Shown: in pieces, positions 24,585 through 37,230 of the stretch | Position numbering within the stretch: the stretch's first letter is position 1 | Layout: each line of letters starts with the position of its first letter | Assembly: GCA_026413225.1 (NCBI GenBank) | Contig: CM048552.1 | Span: 138,707,053 to 138,771,052 of the forward strand | Source of the DNA: Otis tarda | Taxonomy: Eukaryota; Chordata; Aves; Otidiformes; Otididae | Length of the DNA: 64,000 nucleotides | Reading direction: 5' to 3' | Program-made: the position numbers and the translations under genes | Notes under the pieces: generated by a model | Databases searched by the model: none | What the model saw: the letters and a program-made list of their open reading frames with translations, nothing else | What the model was told of the DNA's origin: nothing

Positions 24585-26281
24585 GGTCAAAGAATGCATA
24601 CCCCTCGCCAATGAACACGACTAGGAAACTGGTAACAACAGATGAGGAGAAGGCTGAGGTACTCAACAACTTTTTTTGCCTCAGTCTTTCACTGGTAATC
24701 TCTCTTCCCACACCTCTCGAGTGGATGGACCTCAAGGCAGAGACTGAGGGAGCAAGTCCCTCCCACTGTAAGAGAAGATAGGGTTTGTGACCACCTGAGG
24801 AACATGAACATACATAAGTCTATGGGACCTGATGAGATGCATCCCAGAGTCCTGAGGGAATTTGCTGATGTAGTTGCCAAGCCACTCTCCATGATATTTG
24901 AAAAGTCATGGCAGTCAGGAGAAGTCCCTGCTGACTGGAAAAAGGGAAACACTGCACCCATTTTTAAAAAAGGTAGAAAGGAGGACTGTGGAAACTACTG
25001 ACCTGTCAGCCTTACCTCTACGCCTGGGAAGATCATGGAACAGATCCTCCTAGGAAGCTATGCTGAGGCACATGGAGGACAAGGAGGTGATTTGAGACAG
25101 CCAGCATGGCTTCACCAAGGGCAAGTCTTGCCTGACCAGCCTCGTGGCCTTCTGTGATGGTGTGACTACATCAGTGGACAAGGGAAGAGCTATGGATTTC
25201 CTCTATCTGGACTTCTGAAAGGCTTTTGACACAGTCACCTTCAACATTCTTCTCTAAATTGGAGTTATACGTATTTGATGCATGGACTTTTTGGTGGATG
25301 AGGAATTGGCTGGACGGTAACATCCGGAGAGTAGCAGTCAATGGCTCAATGTCCAAATGGAGATCAGTGACAAGTGGTGTCCCTCCAGGGTCTGTATTAG
25401 GACCAGTACTGTTTAACATCTTCATCAATGTTTTAGTGAGATCAAGTACACCCTCAGCAAGTTTGCCCATGACACCAAATTGAGTGGTGTGGTTCACACA
25501 ACTGAGGGACAGGATGCCATCCAGAGGGACCTGGACAAACTTGAGAAGTGGGCCCATGTGAACCTCATGAAGTTAAACAAGGCCAAATGCAAGGTCTGGT
25601 ACCTGGGTCAGGGCAACCTCCAATATCAAAACAGACTGGGGGATGAATTGATTGAGAGCAGCCCTACAAAGAAGGACTTGGGATTACTGGTAGATGAAAA
25701 AGCTGGATGTGAGCTGGCAATGTGCACTCACAACCCAGAAAACCAACCATCTCCTGGGCTGCACCAAAAGAACCACGGCTAGCAGGTCGAGGGAGCTGAT
25801 TCTGCTTCTCTACTACACTCTTGTGAGACCCCACCTGGAGTACTGCATGCAGCTCCGGAGCCCCCAAAGTAAGAAGGACGTGGACCTGTTGGAAAGGATC
25901 CAGAGGAGAGCCACAAAAATATAATATAATACCTGTCCTATGAAGAAAGGCTGAGAGAGCTTGGAGAAGAGAAGGCTCTGGCAAGACCTTATTGTAAACT
26001 TTCTGTAATTGATGGGGGCTTATAAGAAAGATGGGGACAGACTTTTTAGAAGGGCCTATTTTAAACTAAAAGAGGGCAGATTCAGACTAGATACAAGGAA
26101 GAATTTTTTAGAATGAGGTGGTGAAACACTGTAACAGATTTTCCAGAAAGGTGGTAGATGCCCCTACCCTGGAAGCATTCAAGGTCAGGTTGGATGAGGC
26201 TCTGAGTGACTTGGTTTAGTTGAAGATGTCCCTGCTCCTCGCAGGAAGGTTGGACTAGATGACCTATTCTGTTATTCTATG
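24585..26281 (+). mobile_element. CR1 LINE, RT-containing copy, decayed
   Basis: This plus-strand CR1 starts near LVTTDEEKAEVLNNFF and runs through [46 protein letters not shown] and [10 protein letters not shown]. It continues with FLYLDF and [25 protein letters not shown], the active-site region, [24 protein letters not shown] and the C-terminal tail, ending TTGGACTAGATGACC near 26260. Several frame changes and stops interrupt it, and the RT catalytic FADD motif reads FAHD (near 25463), so it is dead. The endonuclease and the 5' end are absent, and part of the usual 3' end after the GATGACC block is missing. It is roughly 1.7 kb of a 4.5-kb element. Confidence 0.94.
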
Positions 26282-26902
26282 GCTAAAACTAGTCAACTGT
26301 TTTTTGGTTTAGGAAAAATTTGTACACCAAAGGAGAAAGGTAACTATTACTAGGTGGTATGGATGACTCTAAGTAATTTTTAAGCCTATATAATCACCAC
26401 CAATACACTTTCTCCATCTTCCTTAAAACAGTTATTTTTTTAAAAATGGGGTTTTGTGTTTTTCTACAAGGAACACCTATAACATAATAATGTCGAGAGG
26501 ACACTCATTAACAGGCAACTTGAGTAATATCTGAGAGAATTTTTTCTTTTCCTGAATACCAACTCTTCCTAGAATATCTACGTGACACCAAATTGTTTTG
26601 AATGTGTTTCATGTAGGGGAAGATATGGCTTTCCATAAATTTTGATACTGCTTACAGTTTTTTTGTTCACAAGGCCATTTTGCAGAGAAAGGAAACACAA
26701 AACCTTATCTAGATGCTGCATTTTACAGAAACAATTGCTACATGTAAGTATGGAAAGTTATTCCAAAGCCTGACATTTTGTGTAAGTAAAACCTTGTGTT
26801 GCTTTTAATTTGTTTTGTCCTTTTGTTTTGTGGTGGGGTTTTTGGTTGTTTTTGTTTGTTTGTTCAGTTTGGTTTGGTTTCTACCCTTTTCTACCCTGTT
26901 CT
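26282..26902. other. Unique DNA between CR1 and solo LTR
   Basis: No gene is seen. A T/G-rich simple region with repeated TTTG units lies at about 26811-26880. Confidence 0.6.
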
Positions 26903-27502
26903 TGTGGTTTAACCCAAGCTGGCAACTAAGCATCACACAGCCACTTGCTCACTCCTCCCCAGTGGGATGGAGAAGAGAATCGGAAGGGTGAAAGTGAGAA
27001 AACTTATGGATTGAGATAAAGACAGTTTAATAAGTAAAGCAAAAGCCACATATGCAACCAAAGCACATCAAGGAATTAATTTACCACTTCCCATTGGCAG
27101 GCAGGTGTTCAGCCATCTCCAGGAAGGCAGGGCTTCATTATGCATAGTGATTACTTGGGAAGACAAATGCCATAACTCTGAATGTCCCCCCGCTTCCTTC
27201 TTCTTTTCCCATCTATATATGTTGAACATGACATCATATAGTGTCGAATATCCCATATGGAGTGACCCAGTTGGAGTCAGCTGTCTCGGCTGTGTCCCCT
27301 CCCAACTTCTTGTGCACCCCCAGGCTACTTGCTGATGGAGTGGCATGAGAGGCAGAAAAAGCTTTGACTCTGTGTAAGCACTGCTCAGCAGTAACTAAAA
27401 CATCCCTGTATTATCAACACTGTTTTCAGCACAAATCCAAAACATAGCCCCATACTAGCTACTATGAAGAAAATTAACTCTGTCCCAGCCAAAACCAGCA
27501 CA
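26903..27502 (-). mobile_element. Solo LTR related to family 1
   Basis: On the minus strand it starts TGTGCTGGTTTTGGCTGGG at 27502 and ends GGGTTAAACCACA at 26903, 600 bp. It shares the U3 head (TGGTTTTGGC, AGAGTTAATTTT, TATGTTTTGGATTT) and the U5 layout with 5134-5757 but is a distinct subfamily. A TATATAT box lies at 27214-27220 and an ATTAAA-type polyadenylation signal near 27030. The flanks GTTCT and TTTGT match at only 3 of 5 positions, so no target duplication is demonstrable. This may mean age, or an origin by recombination between different insertions. Confidence 0.85.
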
Positions 27503-27507
27503 TTTGT

Positions 27508-28689
27508 TGGACCACGAAGAGTTGCTCTGGTATCACTCGTTCTAAGTCATATATTTGCTACTGAAATTATTAACATACAATTTACAGAGTTAAAAACCCA
27601 TACTTGTGTCTTTTTCATTAATGAATGTAGCTAGAACCACACAGATAAGGTTTAATTGCTAAAACATAAGTTGCTTTAGTTATCTGATCACTACTGGACA
27701 TATTTGTGGCACTGAGAAGGTCTTCCAGCTTGGCAGCTCAATAAACTTTTGAAATATTAATCAATTAATATTATACATAAAACCACAAATGTGTGCATTT
27801 GTTCATGTTGGCTATAATATAGATAAGTATCTATTCTACCTAAATTGTCAGTTTTGTTTTATGTCTAAAATATATTGGCCTAGTAATAATGAGAATAAGC
27901 ATTCTTTTACCTATTTTCTTATCTAATTGTCCTATTTCACAAACCTCTCATTTCAGAAAATCATGATAAAGACACAAACCAGATCTAAATATGAGAAATT
28001 TCCTATTTTGATATGATAATTCTCTTAAGGATGTTACAGTTTTGCAGTATTGAAGTAATACAGAAATAAGAGTTGAGGGGAATCAGTAATACTCTTGACC
28101 ATTTAGCGCTTTTAGAATATACTTTCCCATCTGTTAGACTTTCTGGTTTGGAAGATCCAGGGATTTTATTTGTATTCTGCATAGTGTCTGGCGCACTGAG
28201 GGAATGACCTAATCTGAGGTCTGTAAACAATGTCGGAAAGCAGATAATTTTACTAGACAGCCATAACAAGGGAAAATTAATGAGACAACAGAGAGTAAAA
28301 GACACACAATCCAGAAAATATACTAGCCAAGAAAGTTTTTCTGTCAGGAAGCTTTATGTTTGCAAGAAGTGTAACTGCTTTTTTTTTTTTTTTGTAGCTG
28401 TACATACATGAATGTATTAGTAGAATTATTAAAAAAAATGTTTTGGGCTTACATATAACACTATTTGTATGCCTCTTCCTATATACACAGCCAGACTACT
28501 CTCATTTCCTGGGTCCTTACACTTCCAATTGCGGGGATAATCTTTAAAGCAGCAGAAAGTTTTAACGCATGGGAACACAATAGAAGGAACTGGCAAGTAT
28601 CGAAGCTTGTGAAACTCTCTAGGTCATACGAAACATTTTTAGATCATATGGACCATTCTAATGGTCATACAGAATGGATAGGAACAACC
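27508..28689. other. Unique AT-rich DNA
   Basis: No gene is visible. Poly-T lies at 28379-28394. The last 100 bp may contain a highly decayed start of the following CR1. Confidence 0.5.
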
Positions 28690-30975
28690 ACAGGTTTACA
28701 GGCTCTGATCTTCATGAGGGAGTTCAACTACCCTGATATCTGCTGGAGGAACAATACAACAGGACATAAGCAATTCAAGAGATTCCTGCATTGTCAGTAA
28801 CTTCCTCATCCAAGTGACTGAAGAGCCAATGAGAAGAGGTGCTCTGCTGGACCTCATACTCACCAACAACAATGGACTCACTGGGAATGTAAAGGTCAAA
28901 GGCAGCCTTGGCTGCTGTGACTGTGAGATGGTGGAGTTCATGATTCTGAAAGCAAGGGAAAAGAGTGAAAAGCAAGCTCAAAACCCCAGAATTCAGGAGA
29001 GACTTTTGCCTCTTTGAAGATCTTCTTGGAAGAGTCTCATGGGATAAGGCCCTGAAGGGAAGAGAAGCCCAGGAAAGCTGGTTAATATTCAAGGATCATC
29101 TCCTTTAAGCTCAAAAGAGCTGCATCCCAGCAAAGAAGAAGTCAGGCAAAAATGTCAGGAGGCCTGAATGGATGAACAAGTTGCTGCTAGACATACTCAA
29201 ACACAAAAAGGAAGCATATCGAGGACAGAAACAAGGACAAGTAACTTGAGAGGAATACAGAAACATTGTCCAAGCATCTAGAGATTAAGTTAGGAAAGCT
29301 TAAGCTCAAATGGAATTTAATCTGGCCAGGGACATCAAGGACAATGAGAAGGCTATCTGTAAGTACATGTAAGACAAAAGGAACACTAGGGAAAATGTAG
29401 GCCCATTAGTCAATGGGATAGCAAACATGGTTATAGAAGACACGGAAAAGGCTGAGGTACTCAGTCTTTACTAGCAAGTCCAGCCTTCCGGAATGACAGA
29501 TCTCAGAGACCAGAGGGAAAGTTTGGAGAAAGGAAGATGTACCCTTGGTGGAAGAGGATCGGGTCAGTGAATACGTACGCAAATCAGACATTAATAAATC
29601 CATGGGTCCTGATGGGATGCACCTGTGAGTGCTGAGGGAGCTGGCAGATGTCATTGTGAGGCCACTCTCCATAACCTTTGTTCCGTCATGATGACTGGGA
29701 GAAGTGCCAAAAGACTGGAGAAAAAGAAATGTTATAGCTATCTATGTATAGCTATCTTCAAGAAGGGCAAGAAGGAGGGCCCAGGGAACTACAGGCTGAA
29801 CAGCCTCACTTCAATCCCTGGGAAGGTGATGGAGCAGCTAATCCTGGAAACCATTTCCAGGCTCGTTACGGATAAGCAAATAATCAAGAGTAATCAGCAT
29901 GCCTTTACCAAGGGGAAGTCTTGCTTGATCAGTTTGATGAACTTCTTTGATTAAGTGACCAACCTAGCAGGCAAGGTGAGAGCAGTGAATGTTGTCTACC
30001 TGGCCTACAGTAAGGCCTTTAACACTGTCTCCTGTAAGATTCTCATAGAGAAGCTGTTGATGTACAGCCTTGATGAGGAGACAGTGAAGTAGGTTGTAAA
30101 GTGGCTGAATGGCTGAGCCCAGAGGGTGGAGATCAGTGGCGCTACGTCTAGTTGGATGCCAGTGACTAGCAGTGTATCCCAGGGGTCAATGCTGGGTCCA
30201 GTCCTGCTCAACATCTTCATTAATGATCTGGATGATGAGACAGTGTATACCCTCAGGAAATTTGTAGTTGACACTAAACTGCATGGAGTGGCTCATAACG
30301 CCAGAGGGTTATGCTGCCATCCAGAGGGACCTCAACAGCTGGAGAAAGGGACTGTAAGGAACCTCCTCAAGCTCAGGAAGGAGAAGTACAAATTCCTGCA
30401 CCTCGGAAGGAACAATCCCAGGCACCAATATATGCTGGGAGCTGCTCATCTGGAAAGCAGCTTTGCAGAAAAGGGCCTCAGGGTCCTGCTGGACCTCAAG
30501 TTGGATATAAGCCAGCAATGTGCATTTGCTGCAAAGAAGGCAAATGGGCCACAAGGATCATTAAAGAATTGGAGCACCTCACATATAAGGAAAGACTGAG
30601 AGAATTGGGACTGTTCAGCCTGGAGAAGAGAAGGCTCAAGGGGAATCTTAGCAATGTATATAAATACTTGAAGGGAAAGTGTAAAGAGGATACAGCCAGG
30701 CTCTTTTCAGTGATGCCCAATGACAGGAACAGAGGCAATGGGCACAAACTGAAACACAGGAGGTTCCCTCTGAATATCAGGAAACTTTTTTACTGTAAGG
30801 ATGACTAAGCACTGGCACAAGTTGCCCATGGAGATGGTAGTCTCCCTACTTGGAGCACATTGGGCAATGTACTCAAGCAGGTGTCCCTGCTTGAGCAGCA
30901 GGATTGGACAAGATGACCTTCAGAGGTCCCTTCCAACCTCAACCATTCTGTGATTCAGTGTGAGTCTGTGATTAT
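28690..30975 (+). mobile_element. CR1 LINE, longest copy (endonuclease tail, RT, 3' end)
   Basis: It begins in the end of the APE-type endonuclease (QALIFMREFNYPDICW, then RRGALLDLILTNN and KGSLGCCDCEMVEF). It passes through the inter-domain segment and the RT (SMGPDGMH region near 29600, [65 protein letters not shown]). It ends with the CR1 3' end (GATGACCTTCAGAGGTCCC...CCATTCTGTGATTC) at about 30972. Many stops and frame changes are present, and the FADD motif is degraded to FVVD (near 30262). It is about 2.3 kb, still 5'-truncated, and immobile. It is more diverged from the usual CR1 wording than the copy at 24585, so probably older. Confidence 0.93.
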
Positions 30976-31799
30976 TTTTCTTTCACTTTAGTCACTGAAG
31001 TGTTTGTCACATCAAACGCGACCATCCTCACTAGCAATTGTGTATATTAGTCTGAGTAAGCTGAAGCACAAATAATTTTAACTTATTTATTGATGATTTT
31101 AAACTAACCCCTTTTTTCTCCAAATGCTTAGAAGTTATAAAAGCTCCTACCTTCTTACAGTAAACTGAGTAACAAGGGATTCTTTGTTTCAAACAGGAAA
31201 GAAAAATATCCAAAAGTGAATTAAAATTCAATAACAGAATTTGATCACCTAATTTGCTTTTAAATCCTCCTATCTGTGCAGCCAATAATCACAATGGTTA
31301 TAATTATCCAATTGTTGTTCAGTATGTAGCAATCTTATTACCGTAAACAAAACACTGTGTTAACATGAATTGCTTTTTAATGATGCCTTTTGAGCAATGG
31401 CTACAAAACATCTATACTGAAATTAACAACTTGGAAATTAATGTTCTGTGTACCTTAGTTCCACCCATTCCTTCCACCTGACTGATGGAGAAGTGCAGAG
31501 AACATCTGTGGCCTTTCAGTCCATCTCATAACCTTTCAAAAATCTGTATCAATTTGTAGTTTCCCCTATATGAACAAGAAATATGACATCTCATCACTCT
31601 TTAAATATGTCTGTTTTATCTCTTCCGTATCATCATCATTTCAGTCACATTTTGTTGACATTGACTGTTCATATATCTATAAATCTTTCACACTTATATT
31701 GTCTCTTTCATTAACATTTTGCAGTGTCTGCATCTAATCCTTGTAATGTTTTGGTTTTCTTTCTTTTTTTCTTTTTTTTTTTTTTACATTTTTGGACTA
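30976..31799. other. Unique AT-rich DNA ahead of solo LTR
   Basis: No gene is visible. A poly-T/pyrimidine tract at 31758-31785 lies just before the LTR insertion site. Confidence 0.6.
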
Positions 31800-32965
31800 T
31801 GTTGTGGTTTTGTTTAGTGAGGGGAGCCTAAGGTGGTAGCTTCTGTAGGAAATTGCTAGAACTTGCTCCCCTTTGTTCAGTGGACTCGGCCGGGCCTAGG
31901 GCGGACCTGCTGCTGGCCAAGGCCGAGCCAATTGGTAGCAGAATGTTCCATGATAATGCCTCTGCGATAACGTATTTAAGAAGGGGAAAACAGAAAAAAA
32001 GAGAAGAAAAGATGTGAAGCAGCTGAACAGGGGCAGAGAGGGGGAGGTGCGAGCCTTGTGGGCCTTGCAGGCCTCACCCTCTGGCCTCCTGCCGGGCAGC
32101 CAACTGGGCCTGACTCAGCTCAGCGTGGCTGCAATAAGTGGAGAGGAGATGAGAAGTGAATTGAATGAGAGGTAAAAAGATCCTGAGAGGCATCTGCCAG
32201 CCGGTTGTGAAGAATTTTTCTTATGAGGAATGGCTGCAGACGCCAAGGTCAGTGAAGAAGGAGGGGGAGGAGTAATGTGGCTCCTGGCCAGGATTCCCCT
32301 GCAGCCTGTGGTGATGACCATGGTGGAGCAGGTTGTCCCCCTGCAGCCCATGGAGGTCCACGGAGGAACAGAGATCCACCTGCAGCCTGTGGAGGATCCC
32401 ACACCAGGGCAGGTGGAGGCCTGAAGGCGGCTGTGGCCCGTGGAGGGCCCACTTGGGCAGCTGTTCTGGAGAGACTGCACCCCGTGGAAGAGATGACCCA
32501 TGCCAGAGCAGTTTCACGAAGGACTGTGGCCCGTGGGAGGGACTCCATGAAGGAGCAGAGAAGGAATGCGAGGAGTTCTTCCCCCGACGACAAAGTAGCG
32601 GTGCAAAACAAAGTGTGATGAACTGACCACGACCCCCATTCCCTCTTCCCCACTGTGCCACTTGGGATTGGGGTGGGGGGGAAGGTAGTAGAGATAATGT
32701 TAAGCCTGCGAAGAGGGAGGGGTTGGGGGGAGGTTATCTTGTTCTCTGTCTCATTCTCCTGCTAGTTTTAGAAATAAATAAATAGTTTTCCCCAAGTCGA
32801 GTCTGTTTTGCCCGTAATGGTGACTTTAAGGATTTCTCCCCTTCCTTATCTCAAACCATGAGCCATTTTTCTTATATCATCTCCCCCTATTCTCTCAGAG
32901 GGTGGGGGGAGTGAGAGAGAGACTGCGTAGTCTGGTCCCGTTTGGGGCTGAACTACGACACACTA
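31795..32965 (+). mobile_element. Solo LTR, family 2, opposite orientation to the others
   Basis: The LTR proper is 31800-32960 (1161 bp), TGTTGTGGTTTTG...GAACTACGACA. The flanks GACTA (31795-31799) and CACTA (32961-32965) match at 4 of 5 positions. A TATA-like TATTTAAG lies near 31973-31980. AATAAATAAATAG near 32773 is the polyadenylation signal. It is visibly more diverged from the other two full-length LTRs than they are from each other, so it is an older insertion. No primer site or interior follows it. Confidence 0.92.
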
Positions 32966-34225
32966 TTACTAAAACTAGTTCATTTGTTATCATGGGCACT
33001 GGATGTTCTTCCAGGGCAAAAAAAAAAAACCCTAATATTGAAAGCCATCACTTTCTGTCCTTCTGAGTATTTTCTTTACATTGGTCTATTATGCTTATGG
33101 TCATTTGCGTTTTATTTATTTATTTCTCTCACTTCCCTTAAGCTCTTTCTAATTCCCAACAGCAATGACACTCTAAACAGGAGACAATATAGATAAATAG
33201 AGTGAATCTTTTGCTATCATCCATATTGTGCTAAGAACAATAGTTAATACTAGGACTCTGGTTTTGCAAGGTACTTATTCAAGTTGGTAATTTAGAGGTA
33301 CTTTGCTAGTTTATAGACCAGGAATGTTTCTAGAATAGAAGCAAAAATACGTTGCCCCACCTCATACTACCTGGACACTGGAGGTGACAGAACTCTCTAC
33401 AGAAATTCAGTGAAGGTGAATGCAAGTATTTGCTTTCACATGTCAAAAAATGTTTCTTTCATTTCATAATTTACAATATTTCTGAGGATAATAGTTATTT
33501 TTAGATATTTTTGACTGGTATAAATTTTAAAATTAGAAACAGCTCTGCAGTTGCTTGAAGTACTACTCTAGGAAGAAGACCTGCTTCCTATTGATTGCGG
33601 CATTACCACAGTTACCCATTTAACCCCTTGCCATTGTTCAGACGCACATATAGCAAATTATTGGTTTTCCCTAAAGTCTTTATTAAAGACAATATAAAGC
33701 TAGAATTTCCCTAGTCTTTTTAATCACGTATCTTTCCACAGTGTTGCTCAGGTTTAGCCTTTCCCTCTCCATTAGTCCCAATCATCTTTAAACACTTAAA
33801 CTGTGTCACTTCTACTATACATCTTAATCTGAGATCATTTCACAAGTGCTGCAGAGAAGGAGGTGCCTTCAGAGATCTGCACTGAGCTGTAAGAGTGCTG
33901 ACTGTCCACCATAGGTTACAGGTAGGAGTGAGTTTTCTATCTATGATGTGATTCGTCAAAGGGTCTGAAGCCTGGTTAGACCAGTTTAACCCCAGAGTGT
34001 GAAAATCAAAACCAAACTCAGTTAACATCATTGTGATTACTGTAGTTAATCAGAGTAGATGAGGGAAAGAATATCACTTTCCTACATAAAAATCTTGGAA
34101 TTTGAAATTTAACATTCCCTAAAAGGTAACTTTTGTGTGGAGAATTTCCCTAAACTTCTCTAGTAAATTGAGACAACTAAGCTCCTTTAAAGGGTGAGAT
34201 GAAAAATCACTGTCATAAAATGCAT

Positions 34226-34246
34226 GGGGTGCATAAAATGCACCCC
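34226..34246. repeat. Perfect 9-bp stem hairpin
   Basis: GGGGTGCAT, an AAA loop, then ATGCACCCC. The core CATAAAATGCA also occurs directly upstream at 34214-34224, so the hairpin may have arisen from a short local duplication. Confidence 0.85.
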
Positions 34247-36079
34247 AGTAAGTGTTCAGAGAACTGAGAGGCTCATTCCCCTAGTTTTGTGGAAATGCTT
34301 CACCTCATTCTGTTGTATGCTGACAGTTGTAATTGTGACTCTTCTGGTGAATCTGAAATGGTAATTTTGGTTTTGTTTTGTCTTTTTATTTAATTATAAA
34401 ATAGTATAATAAAAATTCAAAATAATAAGTAACTCATTTATCCTTAATGACAGGATTTAAAAAAAAATATGGATTAAAAGAAATGCAATCTATACATACT
34501 ATTTCAATTCCTTTTAGTTGCTATATACCACTGAAAAACAACTTTTCTAGAAATTTTCAACTAGTTATATTGATTTCAATCAGTTTTGCTGGTTACATTT
34601 TCAGGTATGCATAGACTTAAAGAATCTTCCCAAAGATAAGTACTGATATTGTTTTTGAAATGTATTTCAGTACAGTTCTGAAGTCCACCTTTAAGGTGTG
34701 GGAAACAAGATCACATGTTTAATTAATTCATGACTGGAGCACATCAATTGTGTTTAGTGTGAAGGGAAAGAGACACTTTTGAAGCAGATAGGTAATAATT
34801 ATGGTTATTACTGATATGTGCTAAATATGAACCATTTGACCTATGGAGAAAAAAAACCAACTTAATACTGTTTCTAACACAGAATTCTAAATGAGAAAAA
34901 TAATAAGTAAACAAATAAACAAAAACTTCACTCAAAACCTGTTTGGAAGTCAGTTTTATTTAAGTGGATTTAAATTAAAAATGCCCTGTCTTTAACTTTT
35001 AGGTACAACTCTGCAGAAGGATAGTCATATCCATGAAACACATGTGCCACCAACAGAAGGCACTGCTGGAAATTTTTAAAAATACCAAGTTTTCTGAAGT
35101 AATGGTAACAAAAGGTCACCAGAATTCCTGGAGTGACAGCCACTTCATTTCTATTGTGAAATTTAACAACAGGAGATATACAGAACACAACCTGGCATTA
35201 TTTCTGAACTACAGATTATATTGTACATTCTATACTTTTATTGGTATAGAATATATTCTCACACTTCAACATCTTCCTCTCAGATTTAGTCAGGCAAAGT
35301 TACACAGTGTGTTTGATCCCAGAATGCTATAACAAATTACATTAGACAGTGGTATGATCATGTTAACTTTTGTTGGTTTTGGTTACTATTTCAGTGCAAA
35401 CAGTACACTTAAGCCTGTAACTGTTCTACACAATTGGAGGAATACTGTTGAAAACCAGATATTTTTCCTTAAACTGTATCTTTTTGGTTTAGTCAATTCT
35501 GATGAAAAGAATTGCTTTTTGTTGAGCTTTAAACTTTGGTGGAAAATTGATGTAGTCAGCTAAACTGGCTTTTACCACACAACATTCTGATTAAAGGAAT
35601 TAGCACCATTCAAAATCAATGTCGTACCTAGTCAATAGATGACAAAGTGATAACTGGTGGATATCAAAATGTAATCACTAATAGGAAATCACAGAATGAA
35701 TATATAGCCTCAAGAATTAATCCTCAGTCTGATGCAACTCAATGTCTCCATCAGACAATTCTCTGTCAAGGTTTATAGACAAACAAGGAGTGGGGAAGTG
35801 ATAGGTAATAACAAGTGTCATTTTTAAACTGCAACAAACTATTTTTAAGAGAGTCACAGACAAAGAGGAATAATAGGGTCTGTCAGATACTGTTTTTCCT
35901 AGAGTCAGATGAAAAAATATACATATGGAGGAGCAGAAGATCATTGAATGGGAAATGCATCCTGGGAAGAAGCAATGACCTTGACAAAGATTTAGTGTTT
36001 GGCCATGCCGCAGAACCATCTGACCATGAATTTCCAAAAGCATTTAAAAAATCAAGGGCTAAAATTGAAGGTAGACAAA

Positions 36080-36245
36080 TTCAAAAGGGAGGAAAGATAT
36101 GTTTTAACAGTTATTAACCTTTTGAAAAACTTCCCTGGAGAAGTGGTGGAGGCACCTTCATGAAAGTTTTTGAGGTAAGACTATTTTTATAAAATCTGTA
36201 CTTATTAATCCAAAAAATGATTGGACTCAATTAAGGTATTGCAAG
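36080..36245 (+). repeat. Possible ancient CR1 3' relic
   Basis: TTCCCTGGAGAAGTGGTGGAG at 36131-36151 followed by GCACCTTCATGAAAGTTTTTGAGG resembles the CR1 NRLPxEVVEAPSLxVFK coding tail. GATTGGACTCAATTAAGG near 36220 resembles the GGTTGGACTxGATGATC block that follows in CR1. The match is weak and broken by gaps. Confidence 0.35.
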
Positions 36246-37029
36246 GTGAAATTTTATGGTTGATATTATATAGAAGCTTCAAATAGAAGTTCATTAAGGC
36301 TCATTTTAGCCTTAAAATTGGTGGAAGGAGGGAAAAAAAAAAGAAGGGACCCACATTATTACCTGGGCTTAGAATTTCTGTTGAAGTTGCTTTTCAAATG
36401 AAAAACAAGCTTTCAATCTTGCACGGTTTCTCCCCTCTCCCACAAAATGCTGGCTCTACTTGACACACTTCTTTGAAAAAAAAAATCAAAATAAAAGTTG
36501 ATGTTATTTTAGAGAATCATCAGATTTTTCGTGTAAGTCCTCTAGGAAAATGTCTTGTTTTCAGTATAGAGAAACTAAGTGTCTGTCTCCAAGACTACTC
36601 TAAGAAAGCCACCAGAGCAAAGTGTTTCTATAATGAAGATGCAGTAAAATATCAAGGTAGAGAAAATGACACAAGAATGGGTATAATATAGCTGAGAGAA
36701 TGATAATATGATCCAGAGCAATTAATGAGAGTAGACCTCATTATCAGTGCTTCCTCTTATGTGTGTTTCCCCGCCCCCTTTCTCAGTGAGTCTTACCCAC
36801 TCTAGAGAGCAGTAAGTAGGAACATAGCAAGACACCCTGGCTCTTTATTGAGTCTGTATTACAGGAAGCCTTACTGCTCAAATTGATGACTTTTCAAAGT
36901 ACATTTTGTGACTACAAGTTAATAAATAGGCAAGCCAAATTAGGACTTTTGTCCATTACTGACAAAATTAATAGAGACAGCAACAGCCTCTTTCTCCCAC
37001 TCTTCTAGTTTCTTTCCTGTTTTTTTTTC

Positions 37030-37230
37030 CATGTTCTTTTTTATGTTATTAGCGACAAAAATCCGCCTTTTCTCCTTCAGCGTGACTTTCAGATTTACAG
37101 ATAATTCGTTTTAGAACCCTGCTTTAATTAGGTATTGGTTAATTAATCCCTAAAGCTCCTATGCAACTAATCGCTCATTAAAAAATCCCTGTGAAAAATA
37201 TGCACACTTTTATTATGTATACTTTATACT
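37030..37230. promoter_or_regulatory. Candidate conserved non-coding element
   Basis: This block is dense in homeodomain-like cores (TTAATTAGG, TTAATTAAT, CTAATCGCTCATTAA) and has balanced, non-repetitive sequence unlike its simple-repeat-rich surroundings. Such text is typical of developmental enhancers in vertebrate gene deserts. This is inference only, as no alignment was possible. Confidence 0.25.

Noticed and set aside
32277-32618. A 113-residue sense open frame in the solo family-2 LTR as a gene
   Set aside because: Glycine/alanine-rich text from repeated GC-rich units, with no known family. It is kept only as a low-weight observation about the R region.
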